This document shows, piece by piece, positions 22,459 to 31,830 of a stretch of DNA of 64,000 nucleotides. Within the stretch, counting starts at the first letter, position 1; every line of letters begins with the position of its first letter. A model generated the notes under the pieces. That model did not search any database, was not told the DNA's origin, and saw nothing but the letters and a program-made list of their open reading frames with translations. A program made the translations under genes and the position numbers. Source of the stretch: Scytonematopsis contorta HA4267-MV1. GTDB taxonomy: Bacteria; Cyanobacteriota; Cyanobacteriia; Cyanobacteriales; Nostocaceae. Location: contig JAHHIC010000074.1 of NCBI GenBank assembly GCA_019359035.1, positions 186,001 through 250,000 of the forward strand. Reading direction: 5' to 3'.

Positions 22459-23406
22459 ATGAAAACTCAAACAAAACAAATTTTTGCTACTTTAGAAGTG
22501 TTGACTTCTAATTTATACTTCAAATTATCAGGACATGAAGATGGAAGTTGTATCCACCCGTTTGTTTGGGATATCTCTAAAAATGGTAAGTTTAGTGTCA
22601 TAAATCTCTGTTTATCTAAATATTGGCTACAGCTTACAGATGATGATGCGGTTTTTCCAAGTTGTCAAGCAATGGAGTATTTAAGATATTTTAACAGCTT
22701 TTCTCTAAAGACAGATGAGATAGCTGCGAAGTCCAAGAAAATTGAATATTTATACCAAATATTAAGTCAGAAGTTAAAAAATATAGAATATTATGATTTG
22801 AAAGCTTCATCTGACTTTCCATCTGATGCATTCGTTGTCTTAATTGTTGGGGAAACAGTAGATGGAGATTGGATTTCTGTTTGTCATACTCTTTATAAAG
22901 AAACAAATATTTCGGACGACATAATTAATCGTTCAGCAAAATCCCCCCTAAGACCCGAAAAGTCATTGGGTCAAAATACACTAAATTTAATATCTGAAAT
23001 AGAAGCAATTATTTTAGATATAGGAGTAGTTGATTTAGAAGGAGACTTTGGTGGGGGGTATTACTACTCATTTCAGCATAAATTTGTCTATGGAATAGCA
23101 GAAACTAAAGCATTAGCTGTAGAACAAGCTTTACAAGCATCTGGGCTATTAGAAATAGCAAAGTTTAATTGCTTTTATGCTGATAAAAAATTTTATCATA
23201 GCTCTTATAATTATCATAGCTCTTATAATAATGATAAATTTGAAAATTATAAAAAAATCAACAATTTTTTACATCAAAATTTTGATGAAGTCATTATGTA
23301 TCGATTTAGCTTTTGGACTGAGGAAAATATATATATAATTGGTCAAGCTCCTTGTGGAGATTGGATTGGTTTATATATACCAAGTACCTTTACTTATAAT
23401 CCCTAA
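22459..23406 (+). CDS. NuiA-like duplicated-domain protein, paralogue 1
   Basis: 315 residues. The N-terminal half (TKQIFATLEVL, FVWDISKNGKFSV, ILSQKLKNIEYYDLK, VVLIVGETVDGDWISV) recalls the nuclease A inhibitor NuiA, whose chain ends with a similar IGET-P-GN-GI strand pair. The C-terminal part repeats the pattern (NNFLHQNFDEVIMYRFSF, IYIIGQAPCGDWIGLYI), suggesting two NuiA-like units. GGGYYYSFQHKFVYGIAETK lies between them. An 18-base tandem duplication (23194-23229) gives YHSSYN twice. It is one of three intact paralogues here. Nuclease inhibition is inferred from fold similarity only. Confidence 0.62.
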   Translation: MKTQTKQIFATLEVLTSNLYFKLSGHEDGSCIHPFVWDISKNGKFSVINLCLSKYWLQLTDDDAVFPSCQAMEYLRYFNSFSLKTDEIAAKSKKIEYLYQILSQKLKNIEYYDLKASSDFPSDAFVVLIVGETVDGDWISVCHTLYKETNISDDIINRSAKSPLRPEKSLGQNTLNLISEIEAIILDIGVVDLEGDFGGGYYYSFQHKFVYGIAETKALAVEQALQASGLLEIAKFNCFYADKKFYHSSYNYHSSYNNDKFENYKKINNFLHQNFDEVIMYRFSFWTEENIYIIGQAPCGDWIGLYIPSTFTYNP

Positions 23407-23522
23407 TTTTGCTAATTAAATTAAGATGCCACAGATTCACCTATTATGGTAGTAGTAAAATGGATAATAAATCTTAACATTTAAATTCAGTTAGAATATA
23501 ATAAGTAATTTAGAACAAATTT

Positions 23523-24512
23523 ATGCACCAAAAAACTGAGAAAATCCTTGCTACTCTTGAAGTATTATTAGAAGATGAAATCATCTTTAGGCTTCCATAT
23601 AATCATACATCAATATGGGAAACATTTATTTGGTGCTCGCGAGAAAAAGGTGAATTCAATTTACTTTCTCTATTAGCAAATGAAGATTGGATTCAGTTAA
23701 CAGATACTGAAATTGCTATCAATAACTGGTTAGAAATTGAAGAACGCGGAACCCCAGTAAAAGTTGACCATTTAGCAGAAAAACGTTTTGACGAGGAAGA
23801 TTATCAAAATAGAGAATCAGAAGAATTTACAAATAGAAAAAATATTTATGAGAAGTTAAGTGAATTTTTAACTAATAATTTGGAAAATTTACAAACTTAT
23901 CAACTTGGTATTCCTACTGACCCTTGGGAACAATATTCATACTTTGTTGTTGTTGGTAAAATTCCAGGAGGTAATTGGATTTGTGTGACTTCAACAGTAC
24001 CAAGAGAAACTAAAAATTTTGAAGATATTATAGTCACTGAAAATCAAGTTATTTTACCAGCAGAAATCGTCTTAAAAAATTCAACATTAATGTTTGGGCA
24101 AAAAATTCAAGCAATTTTGGAAAATTTGGCTCCTATTACAATTTATGGTCACTATGATGGAGGCTATAGGAATACTTACCAACATAAGATTATTCATAAA
24201 GTCGCAGAAACGAAAGAGGAAGTTATGGAATTAGCTTTTCTTTCATCAGGATTATTGGAAGTAAGTGAATTTAAAACTTTTTATCCAGACCCAGAAGAAT
24301 ATATATTTACAGATTATGGTGGAAGGGAAAAAGGAAGTAAAATTTATAATAAATATAAACACCTCAATCAGTTTTTGCAAGCTAATTTTGCAAAATTAAT
24401 AATGTATAAATTTAGCTTTTGGAATTATACTCAAATTTTTATTTTGGGCAAATCTAGTAATGATGACAGTGTTGGCTTAAGACTCACCAGCTTGTTTGAT
24501 TATAATCCTTGA
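23523..24512 (+). CDS. NuiA-like duplicated-domain protein, paralogue 2
   Basis: 329 residues, sharing all landmarks with the gene 116 bases upstream: TEKILATLEVLLEDE, TFIWCSREKGEFNLL, LSEFLTNNLENLQTYQLG, VVVGKIPGGNWICVTST, GGYRNTYQHKIIHKVAETK and the C-terminal YKFSFWNYTQIFILGKSS...FDYNP. The LTNNLENLQTYQLG and VGKIPGGNWI stretches are the closest to NuiA as I remember it. The sequence has diverged strongly from paralogue 1, so the tandem copy is old. Probably soluble and cytoplasmic. No catalytic motif is seen. Confidence 0.62.
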   Translation: MHQKTEKILATLEVLLEDEIIFRLPYNHTSIWETFIWCSREKGEFNLLSLLANEDWIQLTDTEIAINNWLEIEERGTPVKVDHLAEKRFDEEDYQNRESEEFTNRKNIYEKLSEFLTNNLENLQTYQLGIPTDPWEQYSYFVVVGKIPGGNWICVTSTVPRETKNFEDIIVTENQVILPAEIVLKNSTLMFGQKIQAILENLAPITIYGHYDGGYRNTYQHKIIHKVAETKEEVMELAFLSSGLLEVSEFKTFYPDPEEYIFTDYGGREKGSKIYNKYKHLNQFLQANFAKLIMYKFSFWNYTQIFILGKSSNDDSVGLRLTSLFDYNP

Positions 24513-24594
24513 TTTACTATAATTTCGATAGTATTTGTTAAACCATACATACTCTCGTAAATCAAAATCTGGCATTAGATATGAGGGAAAGTCA

Positions 24595-25470
24595 GTGAAA
24601 AAGTTCTGGTTGCTGAGTGGAGTGCTAATTAGTGTTGGGATGACAGTGTTATTGGTACAGCGTTTCTCACCATCATCTACATCCAATGCATTACCACCCC
24701 AACAAACTATCCGCTATGAGTCCCGCAATTTACCAAACAGCATAGTTAATATACTTTGGGTTCCAGCTAGTAGCCAATTTTTGGTGACTCCAGTATTATC
24801 GCAAAAAGTAGCCACTGTGGAGGAGTTTGCTCAAACGAAAAAGGCGATCGCAATTGTGAATGCTGGTTTTTTTGACCCAGAGAACCAAAAATCCACATCT
24901 CATGTTGTCCAAGAAGGAAAGCTGGTAGCTGACCCCAACGACAACGAACGCTTAGTAAATAATCCCAAGCTAAAACCTTACTTGGGCAAAATTAACAATC
25001 GCACAGAATTTCGACGATACACATGTCAGCAAAGTATCCGCTATGATATTGCTTTGCATAAGCAGCAACCACCACAAGGTTGTCAGTTGCTTGATGCTTT
25101 AGGTGGAGGTCCCCGTTTGTTACCAGAGTTAACCTCAGTACAAGAGGGTTTTGTGGATTATGCAAATGGACGTGACTCAATTGGAAGTAAACAAGCTAAT
25201 GCTAGAACTGCTGTAGGTATTACTAAAAATGGCAGCATTGTTTTAGTTATGGTGGGTCAAAAGTCTTCAGCTACAAATAACTCTGGGATGTCTATACAAG
25301 CGCTGGCTGATTTTATGAAAGCTTTGGATGTTGTCTCAGCGATGAACTTGGACGGGGGAAGCTCATCTTCGTTTTATTATAATGGCAAGAGTTTTTATGG
25401 AAAGCTTGATGAGAAGGGAAATCCAATCAAAAGACCAGTAAAATCTGTGTTATTGGTTGACCAAATATAA
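24595..25470 (+). CDS. Phosphodiester glycosidase (NAGPA-domain) family protein, membrane-anchored
   Basis: NAGPA-type domain as in the uncovering enzyme of mannose-6-phosphate tagging and bacterial exopolysaccharide hydrolases. Signatures: IAIVNAGFFDPENQ, ARTAVGITKNGSIVLVMVG and MNLDGGSSSSFYYNG. The start is GTG 24595 because GAGGGA lies 6 bases upstream and the product then begins MKKFWLLSGVLISVGMTVLL, an N-terminal signal anchor; a TTG 60 bases earlier has no ribosome site. It should act outside the cytoplasmic membrane. Substrate unknown. Confidence 0.83.
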   Translation: MKKFWLLSGVLISVGMTVLLVQRFSPSSTSNALPPQQTIRYESRNLPNSIVNILWVPASSQFLVTPVLSQKVATVEEFAQTKKAIAIVNAGFFDPENQKSTSHVVQEGKLVADPNDNERLVNNPKLKPYLGKINNRTEFRRYTCQQSIRYDIALHKQQPPQGCQLLDALGGGPRLLPELTSVQEGFVDYANGRDSIGSKQANARTAVGITKNGSIVLVMVGQKSSATNNSGMSIQALADFMKALDVVSAMNLDGGSSSSFYYNGKSFYGKLDEKGNPIKRPVKSVLLVDQI

Positions 25471-25556
25471 GTTTGTTTAAAAAAATGAACAAAGTCCAAA
25501 TTTAACCTAAACGTTGTAATTGCTCATCCTCTTAAAAACATACTAAATAAAATTAT

Positions 25557-25829
25557 TTACTCACGGTATTCTTTCCCATGCCATATCCGTAATACAAAGA
25601 CAGTATCTTCCTCCCGAAGGTAACGAATCACATAGTTTCCAGCGATAAACTCACGAACATTTTCTAACTCCAGTACGGAACGACCCATGTCAGGGTAAAG
25701 CACGAGTTTTCCTATCGCTTGCCGAAGTCTTAAAGAAATTCGCTCTGCCGCTTGTGAGTCATTTTCGGCGATAAAATCCCTTAGCCTGATTAAATCTTCT
25801 ACAGCACTTCTTGAGAATTCGAGCTTCAT
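25557..25829 (-). CDS. parE: ParE/RelE-superfamily toxin
   Basis: 90 residues with the ParE pattern FSRSAVEDLIRLRDFIAEND, a central AERISLRLRQAI helix, PDMGRSVLELENVREF, and the C-terminal strand VIRYLREEDTVFVLRIWHGK. Family members poison gyrase or cut translating mRNA. The ATG overlaps the stop codon of the upstream antitoxin by 4 bases, the usual order for ParDE. No damage is visible. Confidence 0.85.
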   Translation of the reverse strand: MKLEFSRSAVEDLIRLRDFIAENDSQAAERISLRLRQAIGKLVLYPDMGRSVLELENVREFIAGNYVIRYLREEDTVFVLRIWHGKEYRE

Positions 25830-26092
25830 ACCTTAGGAGCTTTACTTTCGGTGTCAGTTCCCCAGGTCTCCAGCCACTTCATTACTTCCTCTCCAGAAAC
25901 AACGCGACCTGCTTGAATGTCCGCAATCGCTTCTTCTGTTTCTTCCAACATCCTAAGTTTCTGCTCTTCACGCTCAATATACTGACGTAAAGCATCGTTA
26001 ATTATCCAGCTTTTAGAGCGCCGAAGCTTGGCAGCGGTCGCATCAAGCTTTTCTTCAAGTTCGTCGTCTAGCCTAAAACTTGTAGTACTCAT
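25826..26092 (-). CDS. parD: CopG/ParD-type ribbon-helix-helix antitoxin
   Basis: 88 residues. The N-terminus STTSFRLDDELEEKLDATA and KSWIINDALRQYIE form a ribbon-helix-helix DNA-binding fold. The C-terminal half (EEAIADIQAGRVVSGEEV, LETWGTD) is the toxin-wrapping part typical of this antitoxin class. Translationally coupled to the toxin gene. An inverted repeat immediately upstream is a probable autoregulatory operator. Confidence 0.85.
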   Translation of the reverse strand: MSTTSFRLDDELEEKLDATAAKLRRSKSWIINDALRQYIEREEQKLRMLEETEEAIADIQAGRVVSGEEVMKWLETWGTDTESKAPKV

Positions 26093-26104
26093 ACTTTAAC
26101 AAAA

Positions 26105-26129
26105 TAATGCATATTACTACAATGCATTA
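26105..26129. promoter_or_regulatory. Candidate operator of the parDE pair
   Basis: Perfect inverted repeat TAATGCAT - 9 bases - ATGCATTA, 13 bases upstream of the parD start codon. Size and place match operators bound by ribbon-helix-helix antitoxins. Binding by ParD is inferred. Confidence 0.6.
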
Positions 26130-26307
26130 TACTGCATCGTCTGTTAACAGACCCCAATAAACAAATGTTTGAGCTGATTTCTTGTATAAATGAGATGGTG
26201 GCTTGACACCCATAGTACAAACGCAGATGCAACTCTATTAGAAATAAGAGCTTATAGACTATTTATAGAAGCTGACTCAATGCTACTAGTAATAATGGAG
26301 TATCAAA

Positions 26308-26511
26308 GTGAACAGTGAAGAAGTCAAATTGTTGGCAAAGCAAGCTGCTCAATTGAGTCAGCAAGCAGTACAACTTAATAAGCAAGGAAAGCGGCTGGAA
26401 GGTTATGCTTTAATGCAGCAAGCTGTTGAAGCTGGTCGTAAATCGCGTCAATTAATGAATCAACCGAAAATCAAAAAAGTTTTAACTCAGTTAGAGCAAA
26501 ATGGAATTTAA
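26308..26511 (+). CDS. Small helical protein, unknown
   Basis: 67 residues from a GTG start, with GGAG nine bases upstream. It is rich in Gln, Ala and Leu and predicted as two amphipathic helices (VKLLAKQAAQLSQQAVQL and YALMQQAVEAGRKSRQLM). No motif identifies it. Isolated between parDE and a convergent gene pair. Clean heptad-like hydrophobic spacing argues that it is translated. Confidence 0.5.
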   Translation: MNSEEVKLLAKQAAQLSQQAVQLNKQGKRLEGYALMQQAVEAGRKSRQLMNQPKIKKVLTQLEQNGI

Positions 26512-26583
26512 TATCAAATCCGTTTACATTGGAATTATTACCTTTTTTCTCTTGTCTTGGCGTTCTTGGCATCTTGTCGGTTT

Positions 26584-27138
26584 TTAAATTGCTTTTATTT
26601 GAAAATCTCTGGAATTTTTCAAACTAAAACTATCATTGTTTTTTATTAATTCGCCAGCACAGGTAATCGGTAATCGTTCTTGGTAAGCTTTAATCGCTAA
26701 AATATAATCTTGTTCTGTAAGTTCAGCTTGAACTTCTCGCAAATTATCAAGAATAGTGCATAAAAAGGTAATTTTACCACTCTGTTTACCAATGTCACAA
26801 GAAGCTTCAACTTTTGTGACAATACCTTTAACAATGAAGCTGGGATAATATGTAATTAACTCACTTAAAATGTCAATTTGAGAACGGTTTTCTACTTCTT
26901 CTAATGTTTTAATTGCATCGCTAATTCTGGCAGCATAATCAACTAAACTTTGTTGTAAAGGTAACAAAATTTCATATTCAACTGATGAATTTTTTGAATT
27001 TTTTTTAAGCCGCCAAACAGCCCCAGCGTCATTATAAATTCTTCCAGTTTCATGCCAGCCTGTTTTTTGTAAGTGTCCCTGAAGTTCTTCCGGTCTAACA
27101 TTTCTAAGAACTTGGCTATCTCGTATAGTAACTTTCAT
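26584..27138 (-). CDS. Unknown protein coupled to a DUF4365 gene
   Basis: 184 residues. N-terminal KVTIRDSQVLRNVRPEELQG, then an alpha/beta pattern with GWHETGRIYNDAGAVWRL and EYEILLPLQQSLVDYAARI, ending in mixed strands. I do not recognise the family. It overlaps the end of the DUF4365 gene by 4 bases (ATGA), so the two are translated together and probably act together. No transmembrane segment. Confidence 0.68.
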   Translation of the reverse strand: MKVTIRDSQVLRNVRPEELQGHLQKTGWHETGRIYNDAGAVWRLKKNSKNSSVEYEILLPLQQSLVDYAARISDAIKTLEEVENRSQIDILSELITYYPSFIVKGIVTKVEASCDIGKQSGKITFLCTILDNLREVQAELTEQDYILAIKAYQERLPITCAGELIKNNDSFSLKNSRDFQIKAI

Positions 27139-27692
27139 GGCAAATCTCCAAAACTTATACGTTGGATGATGGCTTGGAGGGCTTCCACAGTAAATTGGTT
27201 GCTACGTGGTATTTCAATAGTAACATTTGTGGCATTTTCTGTCTCCGGCATCCCCCGCAATGAAATCCAGTAGGCACAATATCTGAGGCATAATTCCTCT
27301 TCTGTTTGTTTTAACCAGTCAGCTAAGTTTTTTGGTACTAAAACTACAACTAAAATTCTAGGTACTAAAGGATGGACTTTTAAATCATTGTAATTTTTGA
27401 GATTGAGAGGATATCTAATATATTTTTTGTCGATAATATTTTTTGCTGTACATTTTAATTGTAATTCCAGCCTAGGAGAAGAAACTGTTCCCACGCCACC
27501 TCTAGCAACGATGCCTAAGTCTATACTGTCATCATCAACTTCTGGTCTATACAAAGAATAGCCTGCAACTGAGGTTACTGCTCGAATATAGGTAATACTA
27601 AATTGTTCTTTTTGTTGGCTAATATCCATTAAATCTATTGAATAACTTGTAAGCTTCCCCAAAGCTCGCCTATATAATACAAAATTCCACAT
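27135..27692 (-). CDS. DUF4365 protein with PD-(D/E)XK-like core
   Basis: DUF4365 signature from DISQQKEQFSITYIRAVTSV through SIDLGIVARGGV to LELQLKCTAK. The spacing D ... E-x-Q-x-K resembles the active site of PD-(D/E)XK nucleases, which this family is thought to belong to. The ATG at 27692 (MWNFVLYRRALGK) gives 185 residues; an upstream ATG at 27710 lies inside a dispersed hairpin repeat. The ATG at 27629 (MDISQQKEQF) fits family N-termini best and may be the true start. Coupled to the next gene. Confidence 0.72.
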   Translation of the reverse strand: MWNFVLYRRALGKLTSYSIDLMDISQQKEQFSITYIRAVTSVAGYSLYRPEVDDDSIDLGIVARGGVGTVSSPRLELQLKCTAKNIIDKKYIRYPLNLKNYNDLKVHPLVPRILVVVLVPKNLADWLKQTEEELCLRYCAYWISLRGMPETENATNVTIEIPRSNQFTVEALQAIIQRISFGDLP

Positions 27693-27694
27693 TT

Positions 27695-27724
27695 CTTGTG
27701 GGGTGGGCATCCCTGCCCGCCCTC
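27695..27724 (-). repeat. Dispersed GGGCGGGCA/TGCCCACCC hairpin repeat
   Basis: Reverse-strand copy lying between mutS and the DUF4365 gene and touching the latter's 5' end. Same hairpin and CCACAAGA tail as at 16425 and 18058. Confidence 0.75.
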
Positions 27725-27753
27725 AATACACAAAGTTAAATATGGAATAGAAC

Positions 27754-30336
27754 CTACTCCAGATGTTGTAGGCCGATAGCAATTTTGCTGTGTTGTTCAA
27801 TTTGTGACATAACCTGCCTCGCTCGTTGAATAACCGAAGCTGGTAACCCCGCTAATCTTCCGGCTTCGATACCATAAGATTTGTCAGCACCACCAGGTTG
27901 AACTTGGTGTAAAAATATAATCTGGTCGGGTAATTCCTTCACCGTTACCTGGTAATTTGCTACATTGGGAAACAACGACGCTAACTCATTCAATTCATGG
28001 TAATGAGTAGCAAAAATCGTCCGAGAAGTAATTTCCGCAGCTAAATATTCCGCTACAGCCCAAGCAATAGAAAGTCCGTCAAAAGTTGCTGTTCCCCGTC
28101 CAATTTCGTCCAATAAAACTAGAGACCTATTAGTTGCATGATTAAGAATATTAGCTGTTTCGTTCATCTCCACCATAAAGGTAGACTGACCAGTTGCCAA
28201 ATCATCCACAGCACCCACTCTCGTAAAAATCCTATCGCAAATGCTTAGAGTTGCGTATTTTGCAGGAACAAAACAACCAACTTGTGCCATTAATTGAATT
28301 AGCCCCACCTGTCTCAAATAACAACTCTTTCCGCTCGCGTTTGGTCCAGTAAGAATTACTAAATCCGGAGAGTCATCAGCTTGAAACCCACTACCCAGTT
28401 GAGTCGAATTAGGAACAAAAAATCCAGCAGGTAGCGACTGTTCCACCACCGGATGGCGTCCATCAATAATATAAATCTCCCGTTCTTCCACCATTGTGGG
28501 ACGACAATAACCTTGATGTACAGCCAACTCAGCCATCCCACATAATACATCCGCAGCAGCTACAGCACGAGAAATATTACGAATAGTTTCCGCATGAGTT
28601 GCCGCTTCTTCTCTAAGTGCGACAAAAATTTCATACTCCAACTTATCTAAATCTTCTTTCGCATTAAGAATCCTGGCTTCCCGTTCTTTTAATTCCGGGG
28701 TAATATAACGTTCCTCATTTGTCAGCGTCTGCTTGCGAATATAATTTCCTGGAACTTGGTCAGCTTTTGCGCGAGAAATACTAATGTAATAACCAAAAGT
28801 CTTATTAAATCCTACTTTTAAATTAGGAATCCCCGTACGCGCTCTTTCATCAACTTCCAAATTAGCAACCCACGCTTGGTCATCTTTAACCAAATCGCGA
28901 CGCTCATCTAAATGGGGATTCACCCCTGGACGAATTACCCCACCTTCTTTTATTTGTATTGGTGGCGACTCTACTAAATGTGCCTTAATTTTATCAGCCA
29001 ATTCTTCCATCGAAGGTGGCACTTTTTGTAAAGCTTTCAAAAAAGGAGAAGTAGCTTCCGAAACCAAGTAAGCTAACTCTGGCAATCGGGATAAAGACTC
29101 AGCTAAAGCAAACAAATCTCGACCATTTGCAGTACCAGCACCTGTCCGTCCCGCAAGTCTTTCTAAATCATAAATTTGTCGTAACAACAACCGTAAATCT
29201 TGACGCAGAGTTGTATTTTCGACCAACTCTTGAATCGTATCTTGCCTTGCACGAATTCCTCTTATTTCCAATAATGGTTGTAATACCCACCTTCTTAAAG
29301 CTCTTCCACCCATAGAAGTAGAAGTTCTATCCAAAGCCCACAATAAAGAACCATGAAAAGTACCATCGCGAATAGTCTGCGTAATTTCCAGGTTACGCCG
29401 AGTTTGATGGTCTACAATCATAAAGTCCGCGAGGGTATAACTGCGAAGCGGCTGTAGAGGAATATTACTTTCTTTTTGAGTCTCCTCTAAATATTCCAAA
29501 AGACCACCAGCAGCACGAACAGCCAACAGTAAATGTTCGCAACCTAAGCCTTCTAAAGAGCGAACTTTAAATTTTTGCAGTAATTTGGCTCTTGCTTCTC
29601 CTTGGGAAAAAGGACTTTGCGGTCGTAGCGAGTAACAAAAACTCGTAGGCAAACAATCCGGTAACTCAGATGAAGACTCTCCCGGACGTAAAAGCGCTCC
29701 TAAATCAGGAAGATTACCACTAGCAGGATATAATACTTCACTTGGTTGCAAACGCATTAATTCCTGAGTCAAACGTTCCAGGTTAGTATCTTGGGTGGTC
29801 AGAAATTCCCCAGTGGAAATATCTGCGTAGGCTAACCCCCAAGTATCCCGTACAATTACCACTGCTGCAAGATAATTATTGTACCTCGCTTTTAACATCC
29901 CATCTTCCAGCAAAGTCCCTGGAGTTAAGATGCGTGTAACCTCACGACGAACTAATCGACCAGCAGCTTCGGAAGCATCTTCCACTTGGTCACAGATAAC
30001 GACAGCATAACCTTTTTCTACCAACTGGGTCGCATATCTTTCCCAAGCATGATGCGGTACACCTGACATTGCAACCCGTCCTTGTTCTCCAGCTTGCTTA
30101 CTGGTGAGAACTAGTTCCAACTCGTGTGCGAGAGTTACAGCATCTTCAAAATAACACTCAAAAAAATCTCCCACCCGATAAAACAAAACCGCATGGGGAT
30201 TTTTTTCCTTCACCTCGACATAATGCTGATACATTTGACTCAGCTTGCTCACATCTACCTGTCGATGGTTGGTGATAGATATATTTTTGTTGTTAGCTGG
30301 GTTGGGCTCGGAGGATGCGGAGTAAGAAGCGGTCAT
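27754..30336 (-). CDS. mutS: DNA mismatch repair protein MutS
   Basis: 860 residues, normal MutS length. Order: N-terminal mismatch-binding domain with [15 protein letters not shown] (the Phe-x-Glu mismatch wedge is FFE), connector, core and clamp domains, then the ATPase with [15 protein letters not shown] (Walker A, near residue 665), [30 protein letters not shown] (Walker B/signature) and [13 protein letters not shown]-terminal helices follow. No mutL is adjacent, which is usual in cyanobacteria. Two smaller genes continue on the same strand after a hairpin repeat. Confidence 0.97.
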   Translation of the reverse strand: MTASYSASSEPNPANNKNISITNHRQVDVSKLSQMYQHYVEVKEKNPHAVLFYRVGDFFECYFEDAVTLAHELELVLTSKQAGEQGRVAMSGVPHHAWERYATQLVEKGYAVVICDQVEDASEAAGRLVRREVTRILTPGTLLEDGMLKARYNNYLAAVVIVRDTWGLAYADISTGEFLTTQDTNLERLTQELMRLQPSEVLYPASGNLPDLGALLRPGESSSELPDCLPTSFCYSLRPQSPFSQGEARAKLLQKFKVRSLEGLGCEHLLLAVRAAGGLLEYLEETQKESNIPLQPLRSYTLADFMIVDHQTRRNLEITQTIRDGTFHGSLLWALDRTSTSMGGRALRRWVLQPLLEIRGIRARQDTIQELVENTTLRQDLRLLLRQIYDLERLAGRTGAGTANGRDLFALAESLSRLPELAYLVSEATSPFLKALQKVPPSMEELADKIKAHLVESPPIQIKEGGVIRPGVNPHLDERRDLVKDDQAWVANLEVDERARTGIPNLKVGFNKTFGYYISISRAKADQVPGNYIRKQTLTNEERYITPELKEREARILNAKEDLDKLEYEIFVALREEAATHAETIRNISRAVAAADVLCGMAELAVHQGYCRPTMVEEREIYIIDGRHPVVEQSLPAGFFVPNSTQLGSGFQADDSPDLVILTGPNASGKSCYLRQVGLIQLMAQVGCFVPAKYATLSICDRIFTRVGAVDDLATGQSTFMVEMNETANILNHATNRSLVLLDEIGRGTATFDGLSIAWAVAEYLAAEITSRTIFATHYHELNELASLFPNVANYQVTVKELPDQIIFLHQVQPGGADKSYGIEAGRLAGLPASVIQRARQVMSQIEQHSKIAIGLQHLE

Positions 30337-30992
30337 GAATATTTCTTAGAGATACACAATCTGCTCGACAATATCCGATGATAGCTTGAACACTGGGTAA
30401 AAACCTAATTACTCAAGGTTTGTTTACTTTTCCTTTGCATTTAGGTTGTTTATAAATGAAATATTAAGACCGTATTGATAATATAAGCCAGTGACTAAAG
30501 TCACTGTCTAAAAGCTAAAGTCCTCTGAAGAGGACTAAGGAGAAATAAGATTTTTGGGAATATCTTAAATTTTGTTAAATATATTTTTTAATATATCATC
30601 TTAGTCCTCTTTTAGAGGACTTCAGCTTTTAGACAGTGACTTTAGTCACTGGCTTGTGAGATGAAGAATGCTTAATATCCTCTTTATAAACATCCTCTAA
30701 AATATGACCTTTACATCTGTAATACTGAGTTTTTTTTTTAACAAACGTTTTTTACTTAATCGCATTATGGCTACAAAAAAGACTAACCTCATCACTGTGT
30801 TTAGGCTCTGTGATAATAAGATAAGGCTGACTTACACAGCGCTTAAGGGATACGTGGTAGCGATGCCCAGTTGGTATATTCCTAGTTTAAGCAATGCTTA
30901 AGATTTTACCTCATCAATCAAGTAGCTGCTAGCCAGTCGTCTTGGATGTTGGCGTAGGGGATAAGCCGCGAAAAAAAGTACCGAATTTAGGG
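30337..30992. other. Intergenic region with palindromic element A2
   Basis: Apart from element A2 (30441-30700) it holds only a 65-codon open frame (30704-30901) starting at the element edge. That frame has no family motif and I do not regard it as a gene. The AT-rich start (30337-30440) should contain the mutS promoter. Confidence 0.5.
30441..30700. repeat. Palindromic mobile element A2 (MITE-like, 260 bp)
   Basis: Terminal repeats TTAGGTTGTTTATAAATGAA (left) and, reading inward from the right, TTAGAGGATGTTTATAAAGA. Arms: hairpin 1 CAGTGACTAAAGTCACTG (30489; inverted at 30634), linker TCTAAAAGCTAA, hairpin 2 AGTCCTCTGAAGAGGACT (30519) and AGTCCTCTTTTAGAGGACT (30603). It is the cleanest full copy, without tandem arrays. 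Confidence 0.88.
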
Positions 30993-31214
30993 TCAGTCCG
31001 ATTTGTCCCTATTTTTGATTACCACATCAGCAATCCCTACTAATAAATTATCAGAAGTACTTGTGTAAACCCGTTCTTCAATCGAAACATGATATTTAGG
31101 AACTATTTGCGGGGTGAGGTCATCAGCTATAGCCACAATTAAGCGGTTATGTGCTTGATGCCATAGTTCAGGCTGCTCTAAATAGGGATTCATACCTGGA
31201 AATGGGTTAAGCAT
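30993..31214 (-). pseudogene. DUF4058 gene, 3'-truncated
   Basis: 73 residues beginning MLNPFPGMNPYLEQPELWHQ, followed by RLIVAIADDLTPQIVPKYHV and ERVY, the standard N-terminus of DUF4058 proteins, which normally run to about 250 residues. The frame ends at GIADVVIKNRDKSD, so about two thirds is missing. No remainder is seen between 30700 and 30993. Probably a remnant. Confidence 0.78.
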
Positions 31215-31283
31215 AGCTTTTTGTACCTCTTCCTCTACTCATGCCAATGTTAACCCATTTCATAAGACTAGCGAGTATTTTAC

Positions 31284-31703
31284 TTACTTTAAATAAGCTT
31301 CAGTTAGCTCATTTTCAAATAATATATCTATATCATGTTCAATATTTTCTAACAGAATAGAAAAATTTGTTCTGTCATATTCACCTTCAAAAAAAGTATC
31401 TATACAAAGATTTAGTTCTTTTTCTTCTTCACTAAGATACGCCTTCATAAACCAAAAATCTATATTTAATTTGTTTAGATACTCTAACAAATCCATTCTA
31501 CCAATAGTTTCGTTAAAAGAATAAATAACGGTGACTAATACTCCTCTGCTAGGAACATCCTTAATCAAGAAATTCGCTTTTCTTGGGTGACGACACACAA
31601 GCATGTCCTCACCTTCCTCAATATTATATCCATTAAATTCTAAATGATTGCGATATTTTGTCAAGGGATGACCTGTCGCATCACTAATACTAATGTTTTG
31701 CAT
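31284..31703 (-). CDS. YbjN-like small protein (tentative)
   Basis: 139 residues. An alpha/beta chaperone-like pattern, with NHLEFNGYNIEEGEDMLVCR, NFLIKDVPSRGVLVTVIYSF, RMDLLEYLNKLN and LNLCIDTFFEGEYDRTNFSILLEN-type segments, resembles the YbjN/type III secretion chaperone fold. The resemblance is structural impression only. An acidic, soluble protein. It lies 70 bases from a DUF4058 remnant and is followed by a perfect palindrome on its upstream side. Confidence 0.5.
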   Translation of the reverse strand: MQNISISDATGHPLTKYRNHLEFNGYNIEEGEDMLVCRHPRKANFLIKDVPSRGVLVTVIYSFNETIGRMDLLEYLNKLNIDFWFMKAYLSEEEKELNLCIDTFFEGEYDRTNFSILLENIEHDIDILFENELTEAYLK

Positions 31704-31791
31704 GGCTTTAGAAACCTCGGAAATCCAAAATTATCTCTACATATGTAGTATTCCCAGCAAATACGCCAAAGTATCAATCAACCAGCAAATC

Positions 31792-31821
31792 TGTAGAGAC
31801 GTTACATGTAACGTCTCTACA
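31792..31821. repeat. Perfect 30-bp palindrome
   Basis: TGTAGAGACGTTACA followed by its exact reverse complement. A nearly identical 28-bp copy lies at 38330. Related GTAGAGACGCG palindromes occur at 63711 and 63871. Here it stands just after the 3' end of the permease gene, without a T tract in that direction. Confidence 0.9.
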
Positions 31822-31830
31822 TGATTATTT

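Noticed and set aside
27699-27710. ATG at 27710 as the start of the DUF4365 gene
   Set aside because: It lies inside a dispersed hairpin repeat that occurs elsewhere without a gene; a later start fits the family better.
30704-30901. 65-codon frame after element A2
   Set aside because: Starts at the element edge, has no ribosome site and no family likeness; better regarded as non-coding.
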